Source of the DNA: Zea mays
Taxonomy: Eukaryota; Streptophyta; Magnoliopsida; Poales; Poaceae
Direction: 5' to 3'
NCBI RefSeq assembly: GCF_902167145.1
Contig: NC_050104.1
Location: 11,368,001-11,432,000 of the forward strand
DNA: 64,000 nucleotides
Position 1 is the stretch's first letter; each line of letters opens with the position of its first letter. Under the pieces are notes generated by a model. The model made no database searches. It was not told the origin of the DNA and saw only the letters and a program-made list of their open reading frames with translations. The position numbers and the translations under genes are program-made. Of the stretch, positions 1 to 11,546 are shown piece by piece.

Positions 1-2339
1 TCCACAGAACTAGAAAGAATTGCAGTAGAAGCTGAGCCACGAAGTACCTTCTGCAGCCGCAGGCCAAGGGACTTCTCAAACACACTGCAAAAAAAAATGA
101 ATGTGAGTCGTCTTTGGGAGGACATAGTAATTTTGCGTGAGAAAAGAAGCATGAGGTTTTGTATTTCTTACTCTCGCACTGCACCAACGCTAAGGCCATT
201 GTAGTTAACCACCAACCTGACCCTTATATCAAGGTTTTCCCTGGAAAATATAAGTTTACTAGCATCAGAATAACAGAATGAGCAAGGAGAAGAACCGAGT
301 GTCATATGTGCTTCAAAACAACATATTCGCTGTAAGCAATCTACTTGCCCTCTCAACAAATATCTGTATTCTGAGGATTAATAAGTGGTGTATATATGCA
401 AATGAGGCTGTGAGCTTTGCATGAGCGCCTATGTGTTATGTGTCACATGCATTCTGGTATGGATGACATTAATACACATGCAGATATAAGCAGAAATTTA
501 ATGATAATATGTCAACTGGTAGCAAGTATTGCTCCCAGCAACCACCTAACACAATAACATATCTAACTCAGTGGCTGCTCCATATGTACCTTTGCTCTTA
601 CATAGCTACATTCCTTAACAAGGGCAGCCACATTAGTCAGTGCTAGCCTATGCACTTCCTAAAATATATGGCCACCAACTCAAGTAGGGCCTGACTAAGA
701 GAGGAGATTTGATCTAGGAAACAGATTCAAAAATCTCCTTTACAAATGGAACCTAAGGGTAAGCAAAAGAAGCTGAGAAATATGATGAAAATGATACATC
801 AATATACCTGAGAAGATCACTATAGAAATCAGGGTTCTCCATCAGCTTGTCAGTTGGAAATGAAGCATACTTAGGACCCAGCTTCTCACGGATAGAAGTC
901 GGTTGCATATCTATGAGAAAAATTCATCAGTAACTAATAGAGGTTTGTTAGTATTCATTGGCAAACTGAATGGAACAGAACCAATTTAAAAAATTATGTC
1001 TTACATAAACCAAAAGCGTAGAGGTTCAGATTTTTGACCCTCATCACTCTCATGCCTTTGAAACCTATCCCAACAAGGACCTGAAGGTTTAATTATCAAT
1101 GGAAATTGTCACATGGAGGGATCAAATCGAAGAATTTATACAAAATGATACGGAATCTGGAAAGTAATATTACCAAAATTGTACGCTTTAATTTCAATGT
1201 TTCAAAACCATTAAAAATGCATTGTGCAGATACGGAGTGCATAATAACAAATCAGTATCAGAATACACTATATACGATTATGTAGACTTTTAGTTCAAAA
1301 TTGTCAAAGAAGCAAGTTTGAATAGCCATAAAGTAAACCACAAACCATGTACCCAACTGGTACAATTTATGTATTGATCGTAATACACCACTAGCTTGAA
1401 AATGATTTCAAATGAACACACACACACAAAAAAAAAATGAAATCAATTCCTCCAGATTAAGAGAAGTTATGGTTTTAAAGAAAACGGAAATACCGCTGCA
1501 GATGGACTGGAGTCGTCTTCCAGAAATGTTGGAAATTTTATTCCAGTTTTTGGTTCAATTGGATCTTCTTGAAATATAGTACTAGGCACAGAAGGGCAAG
1601 CACAACTTAGGCACTTTCCTTCTACATAAGGCTGATCCACCAGTCTTCTGATATCACTGTCAATATTTCGTGATGTGATTGACTCGGCAAGCATCATTGA
1701 TGATCTTGTCCATACAAAAAAGGAAATCATCAGTTAACTAGAGACAACTATATAACAGAAAAAAAGAGTAAGGAGAGTGCATAACAAATACAAAACAAAA
1801 ACAATATTGGAGCATGGTCCTCACATATTTTCAAGTGGAGGTACAATAGCAACAGCGCCAGCTAGAGTAAGAAGATTGCATGCACGTTGCTGCTCATTTA
1901 ACAGTCGCCCAATCGTTGCACTTGCAAGCCTCGCTAAAATTAGTTGTACTGCTTGCTCTTCCCTCATTGGAAAGCTGAACTGCAGTTTAGTCAGATTTTG
2001 CATGTGAGAGCCCATTTGGTTGAAACGCAACTGACAAGATCTAGAACTGGTCGCTGCTACAGATGCCACCCAACGCAAAATCTTAGGATCAGATGGTCTA
2101 GAGAGCCAGAAATAGAGAGCTCGGGAAAGCTTGTTGAGGCGATTGAAAGCTCCATGGACCATTGCATTTCCAGAAGAAGAGATCTTCCTATGATGTCTTA
2201 AAGAAGTACCCAGCACTGTACCGGCTTGTGAAAACAAATTCAATCCAAGATCATGAGACATTGAAAACTCTGGTTGGAACTCGTATGGGTATACCCTATG
2301 TATATCAACATGGGATGTAATCAACTGATTGGGCTTCAT
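1..2339 (-). CDS. FAP2: FAP2-like chalcone-isomerase-fold protein, 3' end beyond the window
   Basis: Six coding exons with GT-AG borders and continuous phase: 2339-1825, 1704-1494, 1080-1005, 910-808, 240-172 and 84-1, the last running off the left edge (about 352 codons visible). The start is the ATG at 2339. Recognisable stretches include YPYEFQPEFSMSHDLGL near the N-terminus, LVDQPYVEGKCLSCACPS in exon 2, VLVGIGFKGMRVMRVK opening the chalcone-isomerase fold, LGPKYASFPTDKLMENPDF, and VRLVVNYNGLSVGAV. From family knowledge, FAP proteins keep the CHI fold, bind fatty acids in plastids and are not thought to be flavonoid enzymes. No stop or frameshift is seen, so this looks like a live host gene, unlike everything to its right. 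The FAP2 assignment rests on remembered family similarity; another CHI-like paralogue is the alternative. Confidence 0.82.
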
Positions 2340-3660
2340 TGTGAAATACCCTTCCAAAACACAGGGTTCTGAATGAAGGAGGTCTTTACATCAAGGTTGG
2401 GAATGTATGCCAACAAAAAATTAATGATCTGCCAATTGGAACAAAGTAAGCTAAATCAGATGCACAAGTTTTTACAGTATGAAGGTACAAGGAAATGGCG
2501 CATATAATGTCAAACGAAATGTTTCACATAAGTTGCTGGAAATAACGCTATAAATATGAATTACAATTCAGCCTAGCTCTTGCTACTTTTCAGACCAGAC
2601 AATGATTAATAAGATATATACACAATAAAAAGATTTAGAGGAACCAACTTGAATTCTGGCATAGTTGATATGCAATATAGTCTCTCTGTCTAAACAGATC
2701 TTAATAACAATAGAAGCCAGAAAAATCCCTTTTGTCGACCAAACTAATCACACGAACCTATCACCAAAGCACAATGTGTGTTTACATGTTATCAGGCATA
2801 TATACAGCTTTTTTACGAACATAGTGGCAATTCAAAGATTCAATCTAAATTCCAATTCAAGCCGACAGTTATGCAAGCCAAGCGGATATGTTTCGTCTAG
2901 GACCTAAATCCCTCAAAGCTGTCAACAACCACCCTTCACTTTCAGACATGAAATAGGAGCGAGCAACAAGTATTTTATTTAATTGCGCTAACTAGTATTC
3001 GAACTCAAGACCTCTGTCTCTGATATACCATAATAAGTTGCATACATCAACCAATCTAACCCAAAAGATTAAGCTGATAGAAAGGGTGGACAATTCAATT
3101 ATATTTCTACACTCATGATCAGCAATCCTGCCTAAAAGCATGCAATTTTATAGCAGCAGACCAACAACGAGCCACTGAAACCACCCGCATTCACAATTTC
3201 ACATACGGGGAATCACAAACCGAGCATCACCGAATGAAAAGCTGGAGCCATCACCAAACCTGTCGAGTCCAGATCGGCCGGAGGGGGAGACCGCGGCAAG
3301 AACAGGCGGAGGAGAAGAAGAGGCAGGCAGGGAATACCGCCTGCGATCCACGCCTCGCTTGCTCGATCCCTCGGCGAATGGATTGGTGCGGGTTCGAGCG
3401 CCGGACTAATCGACGCAGGCCAAACCCAAATCTATCCGGAGGAAATGGGGAGGCGGAAAGGAACTGCTCTCCGGAATTTTCCTTTTGCCTCCCCAAATCC
3501 GATTGCGCCCGCCGGCTCGCCGCGCCCTCGCCTCCCGTCCCTCCCGTGGGGTGAGAGGCGAAGAACGCGTGCTCGTGCTCCGACGTTTGCTTCCTCCTCC
3601 TCACCGTGGGGTGAGACGTACGGAAGGTGAAATAGGGCCGGTAGCTTCCCTCCTGTAACT
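2340..3660 (-). other. 5' leader of the FAP2-like gene with a leader intron
   Basis: Upstream of the ATG at 2339 the frame closes, and a splice acceptor (TTCATTCAG) at 2369-2377 matches a donor (GACAG/GTTTGG) at 3260/3259. The likely leader intron is therefore 2369-3259, leaving 2340-2368 and about 3260-3660 as untranslated exon. The 3.26-3.66 kb part is strongly GC and CpG rich, as is common for grass first exons. Its open frames on both strands are a composition effect. The transcription start is placed only from the TATA box. Confidence 0.55.
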
Positions 3661-3687
3661 TTCCCCCGGGTGGCCACGCAAAAATTT

Positions 3688-3698
3688 CTATTTTTATA
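3688..3698 (-). promoter_or_regulatory. TATA box for the FAP2-like gene
   Basis: The minus strand reads TATAAAAATAG here, about 30 bp before the GC-rich leader and at a normal distance for a plant core promoter. No other gene lies nearby on the minus strand. Confidence 0.6.
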
Positions 3699-3819
3699 CG
3701 CCGTCCTCCTCTCGTTCGAGTCTGGATCCGTTTTGGACAAGAGAACCGTAGGAGGTCGAGAGTGTTAACGGAGCAGACCGTTCGGGGAAGGTGCTGGAGC
3801 CTGGAGCTGGACCGGGAAC

Positions 3820-3825
3820 CACGTG
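3820..3825. promoter_or_regulatory. G-box (CACGTG)
   Basis: A palindromic CACGTG lies about 120 bp upstream of the TATA box. G-boxes bind bZIP and bHLH factors in plants. A second copy lies at 3993-3998. Function is inferred from position only. Confidence 0.4.
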
Positions 3826-3992
3826 AATATTCCGCGGGATGATCGGACGGTCGCCAGAGGCTGAGCGACCGCTGGTTGGACGGCCGTGACGGTTGATGTG
3901 ACGTGCGCGGTAAATTTTTGCGCGTCCACCGCGGAGAGAAACACGGACGTCGGCTGAGACACGTTTAAAATGAACCGGTTTTTTGCTTCGAC

Positions 3993-3998
3993 CACGTG
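3993..3998. promoter_or_regulatory. G-box (CACGTG), second copy
   Basis: CACGTG in the context GACCACGTGGAC, about 295 bp upstream of the TATA box of the FAP2-like gene. Two G-boxes within 180 bp suggest light- or ABA-linked control, but this is inference. Confidence 0.4.
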
Positions 3999-4129
3999 GA
4001 CAAAGGTCCAAAGCTTTCGCCGGTTTGACATTCATCAGTTTTTTGGAAAGGATATGGGACGCGTGGACCTACGCAAGTCCTGCTACGGATGGTTCAAATG
4101 AATACGTGGGAGAAAAATACAATAATTAG

Positions 4130-4366
4130 CGAGGACGTGTTTGAATGCATTAGAGATAATAGTTAGTTGGCTAAAAATTAATATTAAAATTACCTAGCTA
4201 ACAAATAGATAGCTAACTATTAAATAATTTGCTAAAAATAGCTAAAAGTTGAACTATTAGTTAAACTGTTCGGATGTCTCAACTAATTTTAGCAGCTAAT
4301 TATTAGTTCTCAACTAATTTTAACAACTAATTATTAGTTCTAGTACATTCAAATACCTCTTATTGT
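4130..4366. mobile_element. AT-rich MITE-like element with terminal inverted repeats
   Basis: The left end (TGTTTGAATGCATTAGAG then AATAGTTAGTTGGCTAAAA) and the reverse complement of the right end (GGTATTTGAATGTACTAGAA then TAATTAGTTGTTAAAA) match for about 40 bp. Inside, a roughly 30-bp unit (CAACTAATTTTA followed by CTAATTATTAGTTCT) is repeated twice at 4277-4341. The length and termini resemble common grass MITEs of this TAGTTAGTTGGCTAAAA type. No clear target-site duplication was found, so the superfamily is open. Confidence 0.55.
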
Positions 4367-4452
4367 TAAGTGTGCAATCAAACCATTCAGAGTATCTATT
4401 TCAAATCTGATAATATATATCATCTTTATATTTCTACCTACTAACAAAGAGG

Positions 4453-4512
4453 TACTCCCTCCATCCCAAAATATAAGTCATTCAAGATTTTTGGAGAGTT
4501 AAAGTTTGTAGT
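4453..4512. mobile_element. Stowaway/mariner-type MITE end (truncated)
   Basis: TACTCCCTCCATCCCAAAAT followed by ATAAGTCATTCAAGATTTTT is the classic terminus of grass Tc1/mariner-type MITEs. Only one end is visible. It abuts the PMD-like coding remnant at about 4505 without a partner terminus, so the element is truncated or rearranged. The minus-strand frame stays open through it, probably by chance. Confidence 0.45.
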
Positions 4513-5723
4513 AGCATCAATTTCATCATACCATTCAGTGAATTTCATGTCACCTCCAACTAGGGATGGAAACGGTCGGTAAACACTAAAACCATTACTG
4601 TTTTCATATTTTTTATCGAAAACAAAATTGAAAACGGTAACTCCGGAAACGGAAATAATATCGGTATTTCGGAAACATCGGAAACGAAAGTTTGGTGCGG
4701 AAAATACACCGGTAACAGCCGAAATCTAAAATACGATCGGTAAACATATCAAACTTCACAATACAACAAAGTTGACAAAAGATCACAAAGACCACAAGTT
4801 CACAATTCATGATATAACAAGTTCATAATATAACAAGTTCACAAGGATCACAAATTTATAATATAAAAGTTTACAAAGATAACAAGTTCACAATATAACA
4901 AGTTCCCAGTATAACAAGTTCATAAAGATCACAAGTTCACAGACTCAAAGTTCACAATTCACAATATCCACTCGATCTAGCTGACATGGCATGCTTACTT
5001 ATGAAATATTTTTTCCTCACATAAAGAGTTTTTTCACAACCTCACAGGAAAACCCTAAAACCTAGTGTGTGGAAAAGACAGACTGTTGGCTCTCTATCAT
5101 TATATATTACTAATACATAACATATGTATAGTAAAGGGTGGATTCGTTCAAGAGACCAAATCGTTAATCACAACTACCTTCCAACACCATCTATCCCAAA
5201 AAAAATCTTAAGGAATCCAAAAAATACAAAAAAAGTAATCCTTATCTAGAGACGTACAGGCGATGCGAAAAATCACATGCTGGAAAATTCCGAAAAATCT
5301 AAGACACAATTCCGAAAAATTTTGAGAGACAATTCCGGAAAATTCCGAGACCCAAATCTGGTAATTTCCGACAAAAATAGGTAACCGAAGGAAACGGTCA
5401 GTAAAATACCACGCCGATTCCGATAGAAAAATCCGAAAACCGATTCCGTTTCCGAAAAATACCGTTACTGGTGAATCTGGTCGAAAAATTTCGAAATCGG
5501 TTTCCGGAATACCGAAAAATACCGAAACTGTTTTCATCCCTACCTCCAGCACTAGGCAAGCCCAATATGGGGCGAATAGTCTCTTTTGTAATTTTCAATT
5601 CTTTTCCTGGACCTAGGCGTATTGTCATGTCATTTGGGTCAAGCTTGTCCATCAACCCCCTGATAAGGGATCTGCTCTCTAATGCATCAGTTCGCATATC
5701 AAAAATGCTTTGGAATCCCTTCC
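4505..5723 (-). pseudogene. PMD/Ulp1-associated gene remnant, third coding block (split by a Ds-like element)
   Basis: Minus-strand coding continues from 15555 across the gypsy insertion to 5723-5543, then across the Ds-like element to 4560-about 4505. It contains MRTDALESRSLIRGLMDKLD, RLGPGKELKITKET and LGLPSAGG, then past the Ds-like element DMKFTEWYDEIDATTN. The motif pattern (a W/MDKLDP helix, a KI-T-E-T segment and a LGLP-GG turn) is that of the plant PMD-like N-terminal domain found in large grass families, some with a C-terminal Ulp1 protease domain. No stop is seen within this block itself. The C-terminal part is missing. Related blocks lie at 15555-16032 and 25213-25634. Confidence 0.6.
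4561..5542. mobile_element. Ds-like nonautonomous hAT element (982 bp)
   Basis: The left terminus is TAGGGATGGAAACGGTCGG and the right terminus, reverse complemented, is TAGGGATGAAAACAGTTTCG, matching the Ac/Ds-type TIR. Flanks CCTCCAAC (4553-4560) and CCTCCAGC (5543-5550) form an 8-bp target-site duplication with one mismatch. Subterminal sequence is full of short TTCCGAAAA/ACCGAAA motifs on both strands, comparable to the AAACGG-type transposase binding sites of Ac. There is no transposase frame. It sits inside the PMD-like remnant and the frame rejoins when it is removed. Confidence 0.82.
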
Positions 5724-6737
5724 TGTTGGGGGTATGCTTCGTACCCGAAGATCCTAAAGAAATAAACACCTTCGACAGATCCTCTCCAGAGCAGCGCCAA
5801 AGCTATCGACTATAAAGCTTCGGCACAGTGACATGTCTCAAGACGAAGGGGTGAACCGACTTAAAGATGAAATGACTTAAAGACCCATGACATCCTGTGT
5901 CATTATTGTAGTTCACTGTAAAGGGCATAAATGTAATTATACACAGGCTGCGCCCTGTGCCTATAAATAGGTGAACAGTACCTCTGTACTGTTCACGCTC
6001 TCCGGTAATCACGCATTGGCCATTTGCTTTTGCTTCACGCTGGTATTTTTGCTTTTCTTCAAGTCGAAGGTACATTTGTAATTTGTTAACATTTCCATAA
6101 TAATGAAATAGAAATGAGTTAATAATAATAATGTGTTTATATTATTTTTTCATACTTTACAAACCCTTCTTCATTATTTGTTGCGATTATGAAGGTATGT
6201 CCTTCATAACCTTCGTCTGGAATCCATTATATCCCAAGGAAAATAATGCTTCGGAGGACGAAGGACTATAACATTTAACAATTTCTGTGTTGCCTTGTCA
6301 GGGATGAAAGTGGTAATCCGAACTGTTATAACAAATTTAATATTTTAAAATAGGTATGTATAAAATTTGATGTTGATTTTTTCTTATGTTATCAAGCACA
6401 TTAGTACAAATATGAATAAAATATTATATAAGTTGTTTTACGTATTATTTGCTCCATACAACACAAAAAGTTGAAAAAATTACCGAATTTGTTTCCGAAT
6501 CCATACCGAAGTTTATATCTATTATTTGAAAAAATGTAGGATGAATTTGAGGTTTACCTTTTATGAATCTTAACAAACTAGATGTTAAAAACAAGAATAC
6601 AAATTTGTATTGTATATTCTATATCCTATTTATTCGCAATTAAAGAAAAAACTGATTACCGAATAAATACCGTTTCCGACCGTTTTCATCCCTATGCCTT
6701 GTTCTTAATTTATAGCAGTAAGAACAAGTCCCCAACA
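5724..6737 (+). repeat. 5' LTR of the gypsy element (split by a Ds1-like insertion)
   Basis: Starts TGTTGGGGGTATGCTTCG and ends CCCCAACA. Subtracting the 396-bp Ds1-like element and its 8-bp duplication gives 610 bp, exactly the length of the 3' LTR. About 14 substitutions separate the two LTRs by eye (near 2.3%). A putative primer binding site begins right after, at 6738 (TTGGCGCCCACC). Confidence 0.88.
6299..6694. mobile_element. Ds1-like hAT element (396 bp) in the 5' LTR
   Basis: Starts CAGGGATGAAAG and ends CCGACCGTTTTCATCCCTA, the asymmetric 11-bp termini of Ac/Ds with the Ac-type 3' subterminal CGTTTCCGACCGTTTTC. It is flanked by a perfect 8-bp duplication TGCCTTGT (6291-6298 and 6695-6702). 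The 3' LTR has a single uninterrupted TGCCTTGT at the matching place, confirming the empty site. The size fits the Ds1 class (about 0.4 kb), whose AT-rich interior is unlike Ac. It is nonautonomous. Confidence 0.92.
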
Positions 6738-6753
6738 TTGGCGCCCACCTCCG

Positions 6754-9700
6754 GTGAACTCACATCCACTTGCTGAGCTGATGGCTTCGTTCAAAGCTGG
6801 AGTTGCTTCGGCCCCGAAGCTTGTGCTCCCGATAACAGGCGGTTCATGCTCAGAACCAGCTAACAAGAAACAGAAGAAGGAGGCACAGAGAAGAGTACAA
6901 CATGTAGGGGTACAAGGACCCTTCATCAAGTCAAGATGGTCTCACATCCCGATTACCTTCTCTCAAGAGGATCTGCAGCTCAAGGATTACCCACACAATG
7001 ATTCTATGGTTATCTCTTGTGTGATCAAAGGATTTCTGGTCCACAATGTTTTGGTTGATACAGGCAGTGCAGCTGATATTATATTTGCCAAGGCCTTCAG
7101 ACAGATGCAAGAGCCCGAAGACAAGATCCATGATGCCACACATCCCCTTTGTGGCTTCAGAGGAAGGCAGATTGTAGCACTTGGCAAGATCACAATGCCA
7201 GTTACCTTCGGATTTATCAACAACACAAGGACTGAACAAGTTGTGTTTGATATTGTTGACATGGAATACCCTTACAATGCAATCATTGGTCGTGGTACTC
7301 TCAATGCTTTTGAAGCAATTCTTCATCCAGCATATCTTTGCATGAAGATACCTTCGGACCAAGGGCCCATTGCTATTCATGGAAGTCAGGAAGCTGCCAG
7401 AAGGGCCGAAGGAAACTGGACAGACTCAAAAGCAATCCATAACATAGATGGAGCTGAGGCTTGTGAGCAATACAAGTACAGAAGGGAGAAAGCTGCTTCG
7501 GCCGATCAACCGAAGCTCATGCTCTTATGTGATGACATAGCAAAGCAGAAGGTGCTATTGGGATCTCAACTGTTCGAGGAACAGGAGAAAACCTTGATAA
7601 GGTTTCTGTTCAATAACAAAGATGTTTTTGCATGGTCAGCTAATGATCTTTGCGGAGTCAACAGGGATGTTATTGAACACTCGCTCAATGTTGATCCATC
7701 CTTCAGACCCAGAAAGCAGAGGCTTCGGAAGATGTCTGATGACAAGGCCGAAGGTGCTTGGAATGAAGTAAAAAGACTCCTCAGCGCCGGAGTCATCAGA
7801 GAAGTAAAATACCCAGAATGGCTAGCCAACACTGTTATGGTAAAAAAGGCCAATGACAAATGGAGGATGTGTATTGATTTTACTGATCTCAAGAAGGCTT
7901 GTCCGAAAGATGAGTTTCCATTACCAAGGATAGATTCCCTAGTTGATGCAACAGCTTCATCAGAGCTTATGAGTCTGCTGGATTGTTATTCAGGCTATCA
8001 TCAAATTTGGATGAAGAAGGAGGATGAGCCAAAAACCAACTTCATAACCCCTAGCGGAACATATTGTTACCTTCGGATGCCTGAGGGGCTCAAGAATGCT
8101 GGAGGAAGCTTCAGCAGAATGACAGCGAAGGTTCTTCATTCTCAAATAGGCAGAAATGTGCTAACTTATGTTGATGATATTATTGTAAAAAGCACAAAGC
8201 AAGAAAATCGCATTGCTGATCTGCAGGAGACTTTCGCTAATTTTAGACAGGCCGGTTTAAAACTGAATCTAGAAAAGTGTGTCTTCGGAGTAAAGAAGGG
8301 GAAATTCCTTGGTTGCCTAGTTTCAACAAAAGGGATTGAGGCTAATCCAAATAAAATCGAAGCTATTCTTTGAATGGAACCACCTAGCACAAAGAAAGGG
8401 GCTCAACGACTGACGGGAAGACTTGCATCTCTAAACCGATTCATATCTAGATCAGCAGAGAGAAATCTACCATTTTTTGAAGTGTTGAAGTCAACCGAAG
8501 TTTTTCAATGGGGGCCAGTTCAGCAGAAAGCCTTCGACGAGCTGAAGCAGTATTTGATAGACTTAATGACATTAACTCCACCAACGCCAGGGGCTCCTCT
8601 GTTGTTATATGTGGCAGCTTCGCACTCAGCGGTAAGTGCAGCATTTGTCCAAGAGAAGCTTGAGGGCCAAGTCAAAAAGCAAGCCCCAATATACTTCATC
8701 TCCGAAGTCCTTAGTTTATCAAAGAAAAATTATACAGAATTGGAGAAGGTGCTGTATGCTGTTTTGATGGCCTCAAGGAAGCTTCGACACTATTTTCAAG
8801 CATACAATATAATTGTCCCTTCTTCACAACCATTGAAGGATATTATGAGAAATAGAGAAGCTACTGGAAGGGTTGGAAAATGGGCTGCGGAACTTAATGA
8901 GTTTTGCATTGATTATGTGCATAGATCTTCGATTCAGTCCCAGGCGTTAGCAGACTTCATTGCTGACTGGACGCCAGGGGCTCAGGAAGAAGAAGAAGCG
9001 AGTAAAGTTGCCGAAGCTTGGACAGTATTTTGCGATGGTTCTTGGGGAACCTTCGGGGCAGGAGCAGCCGTTGTGTTAGTTGCACCCTCCAAAGTTAAAA
9101 CTTGCTACGCATCAAGACTTGATTTTAGCTGCACAAATAACATTGCTGAGTACGAAGCTTTGCTTTTGGGTCTTCAGAAGTTAAAGACAATGGGAATTAG
9201 AAGGGCGGTTCTTAAAACTGATTCCCAGGTTATTTCTGGTCATATTGATAAGAGTTGTAAAGCAAGAGACCCGAAGCTTGAGAAATATTTAGACATGGTC
9301 CGAAGAATTGAAGCTTCCTTTGAAGGGTTTTCTGTCAAAAATATTCCTCGAGGAGAAAATGAACATGCTGATTTGCTAGCCAAGTCAGCAGCACAGGGGC
9401 TGCCCTTACCTTCGGAAGTATTTTTCGAAACAATAAAAGCGCCTTCGGTTGAACTTCTTGAGAGAGCAGTCCTCAATATATCTCCAGTTTATAGTGAAGA
9501 CTGGAGAACTGAAATCATCTCTTTCCTTCAGAGTAATTTTCTTTCAGATGACGAAGCTTATAACAAGAGAATAGAGGCAAGAGCTCGACCATATGTTATA
9601 ATAGAAGGGGAGCTGTACAAGCATGGAGTCTATTCTCCACTACTCAAATGTTTATCCAGAGCCGAAGGTATAGAATTGATGAAGGAAATACACGCAGGCC

Positions 9701-10724
9701 AGTGTGGATCTCACATTGGATCTAGGCCTTTGCTGGGAAAAGTTTTTCGTCAAGGATTTTATTGGCCAAAAGCAGCTTCGGATGCAGCGAAATTAGTCCA
9801 AAAATGCGAAGGATGTCAGAAATGTGCAAGAGATCAAAACAACCTTCGTCTTTAACTCAGTTAATACAACCCACTTGGCCATTGCAAAGGTGGGGCCTTG
9901 ATTTGTTAGGTCCGCTACCACCAGCACAAGGGAACTTAAGATATGTTGTAGTGGCAATGGAATATTTTTCTAAATGCATCGAGGCAAAGCCTTTAGCCAC
10001 AATAACTTCGGTTACTGTTCAAAAGTTTTTCTGGCAAAATATTGTCTGTCGCTTCGGAGTGCCGAAGGCCATTACTGTGGACAATGGAACATAGTTTGAT
10101 TCCGAAGCTTTCAGAGAATTTTGTGAACAAATTGGCACGAAGATCCATTTTGCATCAGTTCGGCATCCGGAGTCAAATGGACTTGTTGAAAGGGCTAATG
10201 GCATCATAATGACAGGAATAATAAAGTTAATCTTCAACCAGCCCAGGGGGAAGTGGCCGGACGAATTAATTAAAGTGGTGTGGAGCCACAACACAACAAT
10301 ATCAAGATCAACAGGTTTTACACCATTCAAACTGCTGTTTGGTGACGAAGCAATAATCCCAGAAGAAGCTAAAGCGGGATCAATAAGAACAATGGATTCT
10401 GCAGAAGACGAAGCTGATTATTCTGTGTCAAAAGATGCTATAGAAGGGATCAGGCTTCAAGCTGTAGAGAATATCAACAAATATCAAGTCAAAACAATAA
10501 AATGGCGTGACAAAAAGGTTCGGCTAAAAAATATTAAGCCAGGACACTTGGTACTTCGGAGAGTCGCCAACCCAGACACAGTAGGCAAGCTACAACTAAA
10601 GTGGGAAGGACCTTTTCTGGTAGTATCTTCGTCAAGACCCGGTTCTTACAGATTAAAGGATATGGACGACAACGACATTCCTAGATCATGGAACGCGGAT
10701 GAGCTTCAGCGATATTATGTCTAG
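6754..10724 (+). pseudogene. Tat-lineage pol: protease-RT-RNase H-integrase, broken
   Basis: The frame opens almost at the primer binding site, and gag is missing apart from a short linker. Domains in order: aspartic protease (VDTGSAADII near residue 102), reverse transcriptase with FIDL-type WRMCIDF, LLDCYSGYHQI and catalytic YVDDIIVKS (8167-8193), RNase H with TVFCDGSWGTFGAG, and an H2C2 integrase zinc finger (HAGQCGSHIGS, CEGCQKC). Then come the integrase core (WGLDLLGPLPPAQG, AITVDNGT) and a chromodomain-free C-terminus ending at 10724. Breaks: TGA at 8371-8373 (from CGA), a one-base frameshift near 9838 just after the zinc finger, and TAG at 10092-10094 (from CAG). The catalytic residues themselves survive, so the copy died by stops. 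It could be mobilised only in trans. Confidence 0.9.
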
Positions 10725-11546
10725 CTTGATGTAATTTTTTATATTCTTTTTCATGGCACCTTTTTCCTTTCCAAAGGGGGAGAAAGGTTTTTAATAGGGC
10801 CATAGCATGTAATTTCTCTTTTTCTTATTTCAGCTCTATAAGAGCAAAATCCCCCAAAGGTGTAAATGTAAAGGCTGAGAACGCACCATCGAGTGCAAAG
10901 AAAAAAGAAAAGGAAACAGGGAGAAGCTCAAAAGTCGTTCCCAAGGGAATGCAGAGCTTACAGCGAAAAGTCAACGCTGATTCCACCGAAGTAAAAGGCA
11001 AAGAAGCTCCTAAGGGAGGCATATAGCGAAAAGTCAACGCTGATTCCGCCGAAGTAAAAGGCGAAGAAGCTCCTAAGGGAGGCTTACAGCGAAAAGTCAG
11101 CGCTGATACACCAAAAAATAAACGGTGAAGCCGAAAAATAAGCGGCAAAGAAGATTTGAGTCATTCCCAAGGGAATATGGCTTCGAATATGTATTTGAAC
11201 ATTCATTTGCACGATACATTACATCATGACATCTGCATTCATAAACATTCACTTAGACATACATAGGATCATCATCAACATAACATACAAACATGCTTCG
11301 GTCCCGAAAGGAAGGCAATTTTATGCTTCGCTGTGTACGCAAAGAAGGGAAGGTGTTTTTCGCCTACGGCTCAAAAGTATTAATTTCGTCCACACCAAAG
11401 CATTTCATACATGGATGGAAAAGTAAGATTATATTGCATAGTAAAACTCAGATTACATCATACTTTATACAAGTTATTACATGAGTTTTTTGAGCTACTT
11501 TTACAGATTATTCAAGCTTCGATACTATCTCTGGAGCTTCGTTCTT
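10725..11546 (+). other. Noncoding spacer of the gypsy element with a 63-bp tandem repeat
   Basis: Between pol and the antisense gene. It holds a purine-rich CCAAAGGGGGAGAAAGG near 10773 and a 63-bp unit repeated nearly three times at about 10962-11112 (AGCGAAAAGTCAACGCTGAT, then TCCGAAGTAAAAGGC with small changes, then GAAGCTCCTAAGGGAGG). Open minus-strand frames across the repeat are just the repeat translated. Confidence 0.7.

Noticed and set aside
3234..3740. Several long overlapping open frames on both strands
   Set aside because: They lie in the GC-rich leader of the FAP2-like gene, overlap each other in all frames and have no conserved motif; base composition explains them.
4453..4512. 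C-terminal extension of the PMD-like protein through SPKILNDLYFGMEG
   Set aside because: The sequence is the standard CTCCCTCC-type MITE terminus, so the open frame there is most likely coincidental.
10825..11148. Minus-strand open frame of 107 codons with internal peptide repeats
   Set aside because: It is the translation of the 63-bp tandem repeat in the gypsy element spacer.
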